Position numbers and translations under genes: made by a program
Notes under the pieces: model-generated
Databases searched by the model: none
What the model saw: the letters and a program-made list of their open reading frames with translations, nothing else
What the model was told of the DNA's origin: nothing
From: Stercoripulliclostridium_A sp045535235
Lineage (GTDB): Bacteria; Bacillota; Clostridia; Christensenellales; DTU072
Length of the DNA stretch: 18,977 bases
Assembly: GCA_045535235.1 (NCBI GenBank)
Contig: JAZSLG010000118.1
Coordinates: forward strand, 1-18,977
Reading direction: 5' to 3'
Shown: piece by piece, positions 1 through 6,401 of the stretch
How positions within the stretch are numbered: the first letter of the stretch is position 1
Layout: each line of letters starts with the position of its first letter

Positions 1-362
1 CTCATAGCGGTTGCAACAGCACTTGGACCGGGAACAGATTGAACCTCTATACCAAGCTCTATACATTTTGCAACAAGTATTGCGCCGGGGTCGGATATGC
101 AAGGCGTACCGGCATCGGTAACGAGTGCAACGTTAACGCCTTGTTCCAGATCCTCAACGATTTTTTCCGTTCCTTCACGTTCCTTTTGTTTATAGTAACT
201 GACAAGTGGTTTTTTAATATCGTATCTATCTAGCAAAATACGCGTGTGACGCGTGTCCTCACAAGCTATCATATCAACCGATTTTAACGTTTCCAGCGCT
301 CTTAAGGTTATATCCTGAAGATTGCCTATCGGCGTTCCTACGACGTAGAGCGTACCTCTCAT
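1..362 (-). CDS. rsmI: 16S rRNA (cytidine1402-2'-O)-methyltransferase RsmI, N-terminal part
   Basis: RsmI uses S-adenosylmethionine to 2'-O-methylate C1402 in the decoding centre of 16S rRNA. Only the first 120 or so codons are in the window; the C-terminal part runs off the left edge. Reading leftwards from the ATG at 362-360 the protein begins MRGTLYVVGTPIGNLQDI. It then shows the family motifs CEDTRHT and TDAGTPCISDPG, ending in a PGPSA segment, in the expected order for the tetrapyrrole-methylase-like fold. The ATG overlaps the TGA of trmN6 in an ATGA junction, so the two are very probably translationally coupled. A GAGGAG stands about 11 bases before the start. In Bacillus the homologous genes (yabB, yazA, yabC) are close together with a GIY-YIG gene between them; that middle gene is absent here. 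Identification is secure. Confidence 0.95.
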   Translation of the reverse strand, partial: MRGTLYVVGTPIGNLQDITLRALETLKSVDMIACEDTRHTRILLDRYDIKKPLVSYYKQKEREGTEKIVEDLEQGVNVALVTDAGTPCISDPGAILVAKCIELGIEVQSVPGPSAVATAM

Positions 363-1081
363 TTCCTATACATCTCCTCAACTTCCTTAGTATAAGAGCC
401 GTCCTCGTTACAAATCACGAGAGGCTTATATACCTTAATCCCGTTATTCCCGTTTTTTCTACCCTCTACGATAATAGTATCCACGTCCTTTTTCACAGTA
501 GGTTGAACGGGTATTAAGGCTTTGGGCTCAATTTTGTACTCACGCATAGCACTAATAAGGTCGGTCAATCTTTCCGCCTTAACTATAAGATAAAATCTAC
601 CGCCGTACTTCAAAATTCTGCTTGCGCACTCTATTACCTCTTTTAGCGTAACGTAGACTTCGCGCTTACAAATATCAATCTCACTTGCTTCTTCCGCCAC
701 TCCATCGTACTCCATATACGGAGGGTTAACGCAAACGACGTCCACACTCTTGGTTAGGTGAAGGTGAGCCTCTTTCATATCACAGTTTATTATCCTTACT
801 CTATCGGTTAACTCGTTAAGCTCTATTGAGCGCTTAGCCATATCCGCAAGACGAGGTTGGAGTTCTATCCCCACTATTTCCTTTGCGGGGGTTTTCTTTG
901 ATAACAATAAACTTATGACGGCACTACCCGAGCCAAGTTCAACGACGGTTTCATTCCTGTATGCCTTTACACTATTTGCAAGAAGAACGGCATCGGTGGT
1001 AAAAGCGTAGCCTTTGGTAGACTGTATAATCTTTAATCCGTGACACTCAAGGTCAAATATTTCTTCATTTGGTAACAACAT
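359..1081 (-). CDS. trmN6: TrmN6/YabB-family tRNA adenine-N6 methyltransferase
   Basis: A Rossmann-fold SAM-dependent methyltransferase of the TrmN6 (YfiC/YabB) family; Escherichia coli TrmN6 makes m6A37 in tRNA1(Val). Seen in the sequence: the family N-terminus with GLKIIQSTKGYAFTTDAVLL, the SAM-binding loop VELGSGSAVISLLL, the acidic GIELQ that follows it, and the catalytic NPPY tetrapeptide typical of N6-adenine methylation. I place the start at the ATG 1081-1079, giving 240 residues beginning MLLPNEEIFDL, which matches the usual family N-terminus. The open frame extends upstream to a TTG at 1132, but that stretch contains the promoter. There is no Shine-Dalgarno sequence before 1081 and the predicted transcription start coincides with the ATG, so the mRNA is probably leaderless. 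The stop overlaps the rsmI start by four bases. The exact tRNA substrate in this organism is inferred only from the family. Confidence 0.9.
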   Translation of the reverse strand: MLLPNEEIFDLECHGLKIIQSTKGYAFTTDAVLLANSVKAYRNETVVELGSGSAVISLLLSKKTPAKEIVGIELQPRLADMAKRSIELNELTDRVRIINCDMKEAHLHLTKSVDVVCVNPPYMEYDGVAEEASEIDICKREVYVTLKEVIECASRILKYGGRFYLIVKAERLTDLISAMREYKIEPKALIPVQPTVKKDVDTIIVEGRKNGNNGIKVYKPLVICNEDGSYTKEVEEMYRK

Positions 1082-1087
1082 ACTTAA

Positions 1088-1116
1088 ATTATATAGTAAA
1101 ACTCTGTTTTTAACAA
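1088..1116 (-). promoter_or_regulatory. Sigma-A-type promoter of trmN6-rsmI
   Basis: On the minus strand, TTGTTA (1116-1111) and a perfect TATAAT (1093-1088) are separated by 17 bases. Transcription should start about seven bases after the -10 box, at or within a base of position 1081, which is the A of the trmN6 ATG. It faces away from the fba promoter; the two -35 boxes are about 31 bp apart. Confidence 0.8.
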
Positions 1117-1147
1117 GTAATATAATTTCCAAACTTTAAATATTTAA

Positions 1148-1176
1148 TTTACAATACGCGATTTTAGTTGTATAAT
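1148..1176 (+). promoter_or_regulatory. Sigma-A-type promoter of fba
   Basis: TTTACA (1148-1153) and a perfect TATAAT (1171-1176) are separated by 17 bases. The expected transcription start near 1183 gives a leader of about 23 bases containing the GGAGG ribosome binding site of fba. This also excludes the in-frame ATG at 1179 as the translation start. Confidence 0.85.
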
Positions 1177-1205
1177 ATATGCAATTACAATATGGAGGAC
1201 CAATT

Positions 1206-2141
1206 ATGCCTTTAGTAACCAGTAAAGAAATGTTTGAAAAAGCCTACGCAGGCGGTTATGCAATCGGTGCTTTTAACGTAAATAACATGGAAATTATCCA
1301 AGGTATCGTTGCTGCAGGTAAGGAAGAAAACGCTCCCCTTATCCTTCAAGTAAGTGCAGGCGCTCGTAAATACGCTAACCCCACCTACCTAAAGAAGCTC
1401 GTTGAAGCTGCAGTAGAAGACACCGGACTTCCCATCTGCTTACACCTTGATCACGGTGATTCTTTTGAACTTTGTAAAGATTGCGTAGATAAGGGATTTA
1501 CTTCCGTTATGATAGACGCATCCAGCAAGAGCTTTGAAGATAACATCAAAATCACTCGTAACGTAGTTGAATACGCACACGACCACGGCGTAGTAGTAGA
1601 AGCTGAACTTGGTAAGCTCGCAGGTATCGAAGACGACGTTAACGTATCCGCAGCAGACGCTTGCTATACCGACCCTGACCAAGTACAAGAATTTGTTGAA
1701 AAGACCGGCGTTGATAGCTTGGCTATCGCTATTGGTACCAGCCACGGTGCATTCAAGTTTAAGGGTGATGCAAAACTCCGTTTTGACATCCTCGAAGAAG
1801 TAGGCAAACGCCTTCCCAACTTCCCCATCGTTCTACATGGTGCTAGCTCCGTTCCCCAATATCTTGCAGAAGAAATCAACCGTTACGGTGGCAACATGCC
1901 CGGTGCTAAGGGCGTTCCGGAAGAAATGCTCCGTCAAGCAGCTACCATGGCAGTATGTAAGATTAACATCGACTCCGACCTTCGTATGGCTATGACCGCA
2001 ACCCTACGTAAGTACTTTAACGAAAATCCCTCTCACTTTGACCCACGTCAATACTTGGGACCTGCTAGAGAACGCGTAAAAGAAATCGTAAAGCACAAGA
2101 TTCAAAACGTTCTTGGTTGCAGTGGAAAGGCTTTCAACTAA
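1206..2141 (+). CDS. fba: Class II fructose-bisphosphate aldolase
   Basis: Zinc-dependent aldolase that reversibly cleaves fructose 1,6-bisphosphate to glyceraldehyde 3-phosphate and dihydroxyacetone phosphate in glycolysis and gluconeogenesis. The 311-residue protein starts MPLVTSKEMF and shows GAFNVNN near residue 21 and LHLDHGDS around residues 79-86, with the catalytic Asp82 and zinc ligand His83. A GTSHG segment and LHGASSVP supply further metal and phosphate contacts, and KINIDSDLR is the substrate-phosphate motif. The length and the GGNMPGAKGVP insertion fit the class II subgroup common in Clostridia. GGAGG lies at a normal distance before the ATG at 1206. It is the only plus-strand gene in the window and appears monocistronic: its own promoter lies upstream and a strong hairpin-T terminator follows the stop by 16 bases. 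The codon pattern looks that of a highly expressed gene (many AAC, GAC and CGT codons). Confidence 0.97.
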   Translation: MPLVTSKEMFEKAYAGGYAIGAFNVNNMEIIQGIVAAGKEENAPLILQVSAGARKYANPTYLKKLVEAAVEDTGLPICLHLDHGDSFELCKDCVDKGFTSVMIDASSKSFEDNIKITRNVVEYAHDHGVVVEAELGKLAGIEDDVNVSAADACYTDPDQVQEFVEKTGVDSLAIAIGTSHGAFKFKGDAKLRFDILEEVGKRLPNFPIVLHGASSVPQYLAEEINRYGGNMPGAKGVPEEMLRQAATMAVCKINIDSDLRMAMTATLRKYFNENPSHFDPRQYLGPARERVKEIVKHKIQNVLGCSGKAFN

Positions 2142-2157
2142 TACTAATAGAAAAAGG

Positions 2158-2186
2158 AAAAGGAACTCGTTCGAGTTCCTTTTTTT
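2158..2186 (+). terminator. Rho-independent terminator of fba, possibly bidirectional
   Basis: AGGAACTC and GAGTTCCT form a perfect stem around a short GTTC loop, extended by A/T pairs and followed on the plus strand by a run of seven or more T. On the minus strand the same hairpin is followed by TTTTCCTTTTTC, so it could also stop rho transcripts, which converge on it from 2267. Confidence 0.92.
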
Positions 2187-2266
2187 ATTATCTTTTTTTC
2201 CAATATGATTAATTATTCTCTTCAATTTGGGTTTCTAACAATCGTGTTTTAGTTCTCTTTTTTTCG

Positions 2267-3865
2267 TTAAACAAAATTATACCCTTTCTTTTGTAACTCC
2301 TTCATTTGAATAGTAAGCATTTGTATGAATTCCTTGTTCGTATCCGTGCCCATCATCATGGAAATTAGTTTTTCCGTCGACTCTTGTACGTCTCCGGTGC
2401 TTAGCATCTTGCGTACTGCGAATATGCCAAGTAGTTCTTCTTCGGAAAGCAAGAGTTCCTCTCTTCTCGTTCCACTTCTTGCAAGGTCGATTGCGGGGAA
2501 TATGCGCTTTTCGGAAAGCTTTCTATCAAGATGAATTTCCATGTTACCAGTACCTTTGAACTCTTCGTAAATAACGTCGTCCATACGAGATCCGGTATCT
2601 ACTAGAGCCGTTGCAATAATGGTAAGCGAGCCACCGTTTTCTATGTTACGAGCTGCGCCAAAGAACTTTTTAGGAAGATATAGTGAACCGGGGTCAATAC
2701 CACCTGAAAGAGTTTTACCTGTGGGAGTGATAACCAAGTTATAAGCCCTTGCAAGCCTAGTTAAAGAGTCCATCAAAATAACTACGTCTTGACCAAGTTC
2801 TACCAAGCGCTTTGCTCTTTCCAACACCATTTCACTTGCTTTGGTGTGATGGTCCGGCATTTCGTCAAATGTACTATATATTACTTCACCCTTAATGGAG
2901 CGTTGCATATCGGTAACTTCCTCGGGACGCTCGTCTACGAGTAGTACCATCAAATGTGCGTTAGGATAATTGGATGAAATGGAGTTTGCAATCTTTTTTA
3001 GTAGCGTAGTTTTACCTGCTTTAGGGGGGCTAACTATCATGGCACGTTGACCTTTTCCAATGGGGGCTACCAAGTCGATTGCTCTAATCGCAAAATCTTT
3101 TTTGCTGGTTGCTAGTTCCAATTTGTATCTTTCTTCGGGATAAATTGGAATTAAACTTTCAAATACGGGACGAGTAAATGCCTTGTCCGGGGTATCGCCG
3201 TTTACCGATATGATTTCTTGTACGCTCATCGGTCTATTTTCAGCCAGCTTCTTAACGTAGGCTTTTACGTAATCGCCCTTTCTTAAACCACTCTTACGAA
3301 TTTTGGGAGCAGCAATATAAGCGTCACCATCTCCTTGTTCGTAGTTGTTTGCTCTTAAAAAGCCGTAACCATCGGGGCATATTTCCAAAACGCCCTCACG
3401 AATTTCCACTGCTTCGATATTTTCTCCGGTCTTTTCTTTGTTTTCTTCTTTTTCCGTATCTAAATTAGCTTTATTAAATTTATTATTTACGTTAAAACGC
3501 GAATTAAAATTATTTGAATTTTTTTCAAAATAGCTGGTCTTAGCACCTTTTTTATCTTCTTTTTGTTCGTCTACCTCCTCTTTGTTTTTGGTGGTAGTAT
3601 TCATTTCGGCTACGTTCACTTGCTCTAAGACTTGTTCATCTGCAAGTGCTTGAGTGGTGCTTTTCTTTGGAGGACGACCGCGACGTTTTTTGGTCGCAGA
3701 TTCTTCAGCTTTAACTATACTCTCGCCTTTTAGTCCTAAAATGTACTCAATAAGTTCACTTTTTCTCTTATTGGTAGGACTGTTGTGCCCGCATTCACGT
3801 GCTAAATCACGGAGTGCAAAAATGGATAAATCATCCAACTGTTTTGCGGTGTACTCAATTTTCAT
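2267..3865 (-). CDS. rho: Transcription termination factor Rho with N-terminal insertion
   Basis: Hexameric RNA-dependent ATPase and helicase that ends transcription at Rho-dependent sites. The 532 residues comprise a Rho N (SAP-like) domain at about 1-45, an AT-hook-like RRGRPPKK at 61-68, and a charged, low-complexity linker to about 155. A cold-shock-type RNA-binding domain with GYGFLRA follows at about 156-225, then the RecA-like motor. Motor motifs are SPPKAGKTT (Walker A, 279-287), VDERPEEVTDM, VVILMDSLTR (Walker B, about 361-370), the GGIDPGSLYLPKKFFGAARN loop and the conserved YEEFKGTGN, all apparently intact. The E. coli protein has about 419 residues; the excess is the linker, where residues 116-134 are Asn-rich. 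AGGAG stands at a good distance before the ATG at 3865. A hairpin precedes it in the leader. It converges on fba. I saw no strong promoter directly upstream, so it may be read with the hydrolase gene. Confidence 0.97.
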   Translation of the reverse strand: MKIEYTAKQLDDLSIFALRDLARECGHNSPTNKRKSELIEYILGLKGESIVKAEESATKKRRGRPPKKSTTQALADEQVLEQVNVAEMNTTTKNKEEVDEQKEDKKGAKTSYFEKNSNNFNSRFNVNNKFNKANLDTEKEENKEKTGENIEAVEIREGVLEICPDGYGFLRANNYEQGDGDAYIAAPKIRKSGLRKGDYVKAYVKKLAENRPMSVQEIISVNGDTPDKAFTRPVFESLIPIYPEERYKLELATSKKDFAIRAIDLVAPIGKGQRAMIVSPPKAGKTTLLKKIANSISSNYPNAHLMVLLVDERPEEVTDMQRSIKGEVIYSTFDEMPDHHTKASEMVLERAKRLVELGQDVVILMDSLTRLARAYNLVITPTGKTLSGGIDPGSLYLPKKFFGAARNIENGGSLTIIATALVDTGSRMDDVIYEEFKGTGNMEIHLDRKLSEKRIFPAIDLARSGTRREELLLSEEELLGIFAVRKMLSTGDVQESTEKLISMMMGTDTNKEFIQMLTIQMKELQKKGYNFV

Positions 3866-3892
3866 AAAAATCTCCTAAAAAAATATTTTTTC

Positions 3893-3914
3893 TGCCCCTA
3901 CAAACGTAGGGGCA
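3893..3914 (-). promoter_or_regulatory. GC-rich hairpin in the rho leader
   Basis: TGCCCCTAC (3893-3901) and GTAGGGGCA (3906-3914) are perfect 9-base complements around a four-base loop, between the hydrolase stop and the rho start. On the minus strand the hairpin is followed by GAAAAAATA and then a run of seven T, ending just before the rho AGGAG. The U run is about eight bases from the stem, too far for a textbook terminator. It could be a weak terminator of the upstream gene, an attenuator of rho or an mRNA-stabilising element. Confidence 0.6.
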
Positions 3915-3939
3915 AATAATTTTACAAAATTAAAAAAGA

Positions 3940-4593
3940 TTATTGTACTTTAATGGGAACTATAACTCTGGTGCGTTCGCCGTCAAAATCGGTTCTATCA
4001 AATTCCAGTTCGGTAGTTTCGGCGTATTCAACGTCTTTTTTTTCAAACAAATCGAGGAAATCTTCTAAGTCGTCAAATTGTGTTACGTATCCGTCGCACA
4101 TATAATGCATGGGGATAACTACGTCGGGCATGAGAAGGTCTACGTATTCTTTTGCTTGTTCGGCGTCTATGGTAAACTTTCCTCCGACAGGAATTAGTAG
4201 AACGTTAATGGAGCCTATTAATTCTGCAAGCATGGGGCTAAGAGGCTCGCCAATATCACCCAAGTGACAAATTTCCACGCCGTCCATTCTGTAACGGAAA
4301 ACAATGTTTTTACCGCGAAGAGCGCCCTTTTTCTCATCGTGATAACTCTTAAATCCGTAAATTTCTACTCCATCAAGGTCGTGGAAGCCGGTGCTATCAA
4401 TAACCGTATTTACCCCTTTTACCGCGCTAACGCAGTTATGGTCAAAATGGTCGTGACTAACCGTTACTACCTCGGAGGTGACGTTGGGAAATTTTACTCC
4501 AACGCGGTCTTCTTCATAGGGGTCGGTTACAATGGTCGTGCCAGTACTTTCGGTAAGCTTAAAGGAACTATGACCTAGCCATTCAATTTTCAT
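3940..4593 (-). CDS. Metallo-beta-lactamase-fold metal-dependent hydrolase (UlaG/YtkL-like)
   Basis: A 217-residue cytoplasmic hydrolase of the metallo-beta-lactamase superfamily, in the branch annotated as UPF0173 or UlaG-like. The N-terminus MKIEWLGHSSF is typical. The metal-binding motif is SHDHFDHN (His47, Asp48, His49, Asp51, His52), followed by HLGDIGE (His110, Asp113) and MHY (His163). No signal peptide is visible. The natural substrate of this branch is not generally known and I assign none; UlaG itself is an L-ascorbate-6-phosphate lactonase, but nothing nearby suggests ascorbate use. AAAGGAG precedes the ATG and lies within the last codons of the upstream gene, whose stop is only two bases away, so the two genes are coupled. 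Confidence 0.85.
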   Translation of the reverse strand: MKIEWLGHSSFKLTESTGTTIVTDPYEEDRVGVKFPNVTSEVVTVSHDHFDHNCVSAVKGVNTVIDSTGFHDLDGVEIYGFKSYHDEKKGALRGKNIVFRYRMDGVEICHLGDIGEPLSPMLAELIGSINVLLIPVGGKFTIDAEQAKEYVDLLMPDVVIPMHYMCDGYVTQFDDLEDFLDLFEKKDVEYAETTELEFDRTDFDGERTRVIVPIKVQ

Positions 4594-4595
4594 AT

Positions 4596-5024
4596 TTACT
4601 CCTTTATTTGTGTAGGAATTTTAACTGAAATCTTCATTACGGTAGAACGTGGATTTTGTGTAATGGTAGAATAAGAACAACGTAAAACTAAATCTGCAAA
4701 ATCCTTTCCGTAATCAACGAATATATCTTCGGGTGTAAAATTAAACTTGAGATATTCGAACTCTACGGCGGTGTGCCTTGGTGCAACACCGCGCGCAAAG
4801 GTCAAAACGTTAAAGGTGCTTTCCGTTGCTTCGTCAACGTCAAACGAGGTAATATTCAAAGCAAGCTTATCACGGTTAACCCCAATTACTATATTATATT
4901 TACGAAAATCGCTTTCATATACGAAACTTATTTGTGCAGTATCACTTTTAGTATACGTGTAATCACAACCGGAATAGAAGTAAATTTCGTTTTTAGCGGT
5001 AGTAATTGTAAGTCGCCCGTCCAT
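4596..5024 (-). CDS. Hypothetical protein, 142 residues
   Basis: I do not recognise this protein. It has no signal peptide, membrane segment or obvious catalytic motif. It is predicted to be mainly beta-strand: short alternating hydrophobic stretches such as AQISFVY, KLALNITSF and FADLVLRC separated by charged turns. This suggests a small cytoplasmic beta-barrel or sandwich. It is very likely real: a promoter with 17-base spacing sits immediately upstream, and its stop is two bases before the ATG of the hydrolase, whose ribosome binding site lies inside it. The next methionine is near the C-terminus, so the ATG at 5024 is the only credible start, yet no Shine-Dalgarno sequence precedes it. 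The tight pairing suggests a function linked to the hydrolase, but none can be named. Confidence 0.75.
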   Translation of the reverse strand: MDGRLTITTAKNEIYFYSGCDYTYTKSDTAQISFVYESDFRKYNIVIGVNRDKLALNITSFDVDEATESTFNVLTFARGVAPRHTAVEFEYLKFNFTPEDIFVDYGKDFADLVLRCSYSTITQNPRSTVMKISVKIPTQIKE

Positions 5025-5034
5025 ATTTATATAT

Positions 5035-5063
5035 ATTATATACTATTTTTCCTATCTTTGCAA
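5035..5063 (-). promoter_or_regulatory. Promoter of the hypothetical-hydrolase pair
   Basis: On the minus strand TTGCAA (5063-5058) and TATAAT (5040-5035) are separated by 17 bases. The predicted transcription start is near 5028, leaving only about four bases before the ATG at 5024. The promoter occupies the 47-bp gap after the prs stop; I see no terminator in that gap. Confidence 0.7.
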
Positions 5064-5071
5064 CAGGTAAA

Positions 5072-6223
5072 TTATTTACCTAGCAATTCGTGAATTCTAT
5101 CGGCGGAACTCATTAGAGGAGTTACCGATTTATTTTGATTACAGCTGGAGATGATATAAGCAATAAACTTGGATAAATCAGCTCCTACGTACCAAGGTCT
5201 AGCAAGAAGCTCGGGACGGTTATAAGTTAGGTTGGTGGAAAGAACTGCGGTAAATAGACCTTCTTCATAAGCCTTGTCAAACTTATCGAAACCTTCGGTG
5301 AACAAACCGTAAGTAGCGGTAAGGAATATTTTGCCACATCCCTTTTCTTTTAGTTCTTTGCATAGACGAATAACGGAGTCACCGGTTGCAATAATATCAT
5401 CGGCAACAAGGATATCCTTGCCCTTAACGTCGGTACCAATGTACTCGTGAGCAACAATGGGGTTTTTGCCGTTAACTACCTTAGTGTAGTCACGACGCTT
5501 GTAGAACATACCAAGATCTACGCCAAGAACGGAAGCGTAATAAACGTTGCGGTTCATAGCGCCTTCGTCGGGAGAAACTATCATAAAGTGGTCCTTATCC
5601 AAATTAATGTTGGGGAAACTGGTAAGGAGTGCCTTCATTATTTGGTAGGTGGGGAAGAAGTTATCAAAACCCATTAGAGGAACGGCGTTTTGAATACGAG
5701 GGTCGTGTGCGTCAAAAGTAATAATATCTTTTACGCCCATTTCGTATAGTTCTTGTAGCATTTGAGCGCCGTCAAGCGATTCTCTGCCGTTACGACGATG
5801 TTGTCTTCCGCCGTAAAGCATGGGCATAACGACGGTAATTCTTTCCGCTTTACCACCTGCAGCAGCAATAATACGCTTCAAATCTGCGTAGTGGTCGTCG
5901 GGAGACATGTGGTTTTGTTGTCCAAAAAGGGTATAGGTGCAAGTATAATTGCCAACGTCACAAATTATATAAAGGTCATCGCCACGAACGGAATCGTTAA
6001 TCATACCTTTACCATCGCCCGAGGTGAAACGGGGGCAAACGGAATCAACTATGAAAGATTTTTTCTTAAATCTGGGATTGCGATTACCTACGTCTTGATT
6101 GTACCATTTAACAAGATAATCGTCGACCTTTTTACCAAGGTCTTTTGCGCCTTCCAAAACGATTAGTCCTAAAGGGGCAACGGGTGATGCGTCGTCAAAA
6201 ACTTCACTAAAAAATGTGGGCAT
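5072..6223 (-). CDS. prs: Ribose-phosphate diphosphokinase (PRPP synthetase), divergent long form
   Basis: Makes 5-phosphoribosyl 1-diphosphate from ribose 5-phosphate and ATP for purine, pyrimidine, NAD, His and Trp synthesis. I start it at the ATG 6223-6221 (MPTFFSEVFDDASP), five bases after a strong GGAGG; the longer open frame to 6268 begins with TTG and crosses the promoter. The protein has 383 residues, against about 315 for the classical enzyme. It has a GRQHRRNGRES segment where classical enzymes carry the ATP-binding YARQDRK-type loop, then TFDAHDPRIQN, SPDEGAMNR and the PRPP loop VADDIIATGDSV. Classical enzymes read VDDMIDTAGT in that loop. These differences mark a divergent subgroup; I believe similar long forms occur in Clostridia but could not check. 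It has its own promoter and seems separately transcribed from the ABC genes upstream. Confidence 0.88.
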   Translation of the reverse strand: MPTFFSEVFDDASPVAPLGLIVLEGAKDLGKKVDDYLVKWYNQDVGNRNPRFKKKSFIVDSVCPRFTSGDGKGMINDSVRGDDLYIICDVGNYTCTYTLFGQQNHMSPDDHYADLKRIIAAAGGKAERITVVMPMLYGGRQHRRNGRESLDGAQMLQELYEMGVKDIITFDAHDPRIQNAVPLMGFDNFFPTYQIMKALLTSFPNINLDKDHFMIVSPDEGAMNRNVYYASVLGVDLGMFYKRRDYTKVVNGKNPIVAHEYIGTDVKGKDILVADDIIATGDSVIRLCKELKEKGCGKIFLTATYGLFTEGFDKFDKAYEEGLFTAVLSTNLTYNRPELLARPWYVGADLSKFIAYIISSCNQNKSVTPLMSSADRIHELLGK

Positions 6224-6243
6224 ATCTTCCTCCGTTGTAATAT

Positions 6244-6274
6244 AAACGCTATGGTTATTATAACACAAGCGTTA
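6244..6274. promoter_or_regulatory. Imperfect dyad over the prs -10 region
   Basis: A dyad centred on position 6259 has 15-base arms of which 11 positions are complementary. The outer arms AACGCT (6245-6250) and AGCGTT (6268-6273) match perfectly and are about two helical turns apart, bracketing the -10 box. This is the arrangement expected for a repressor operator. No regulator gene is in the window and I do not recognise the site as a known box. Confidence 0.45.
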
Positions 6275-6285
6275 ATTATAAGCAA
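6257..6285 (-). promoter_or_regulatory. Promoter of prs
   Basis: On the minus strand TTGCTT (6285-6280) and a perfect TATAAT (6262-6257) are 17 bases apart. Transcription should start near 6250, giving a leader of about 27 bases with the GGAGG site. Confidence 0.75.
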
Positions 6286-6367
6286 ATAAAAAGACTTATA
6301 TTTATTAATACTATATTTGATACATTATTACCTAACTAAAGCTCAATCTGATTAAAAGATTTCCAAC

Positions 6368-6400
6368 AAAAAAGCGGGGCAAATTAGCCCCGCTTTTTTT
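6368..6400. terminator. Bidirectional intrinsic terminator after the ABC exporter genes
   Basis: GCGGGGC (6374-6380) and GCCCCGC (6387-6393) pair around a six-base AT loop. They are flanked by a run of six A on the left and seven T on the right, so the hairpin has a U tract in both directions. It lies two bases after the stop of the exporter gene ending at 6402, which it terminates on the minus strand. Confidence 0.93.
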
Positions 6401-6401
6401 C

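Noticed and set aside
1082..1132. Longer trmN6 start (TTG at 1132)
   Set aside because: It would add 17 residues not seen in the family and would place the -35 and -10 boxes inside the coding region.
2187..2266. Possible small RNA or extra terminator between fba and rho
   Set aside because: The 80-bp gap is AT-rich with no stable hairpin beyond the fba terminator and no promoter-like pair of boxes.
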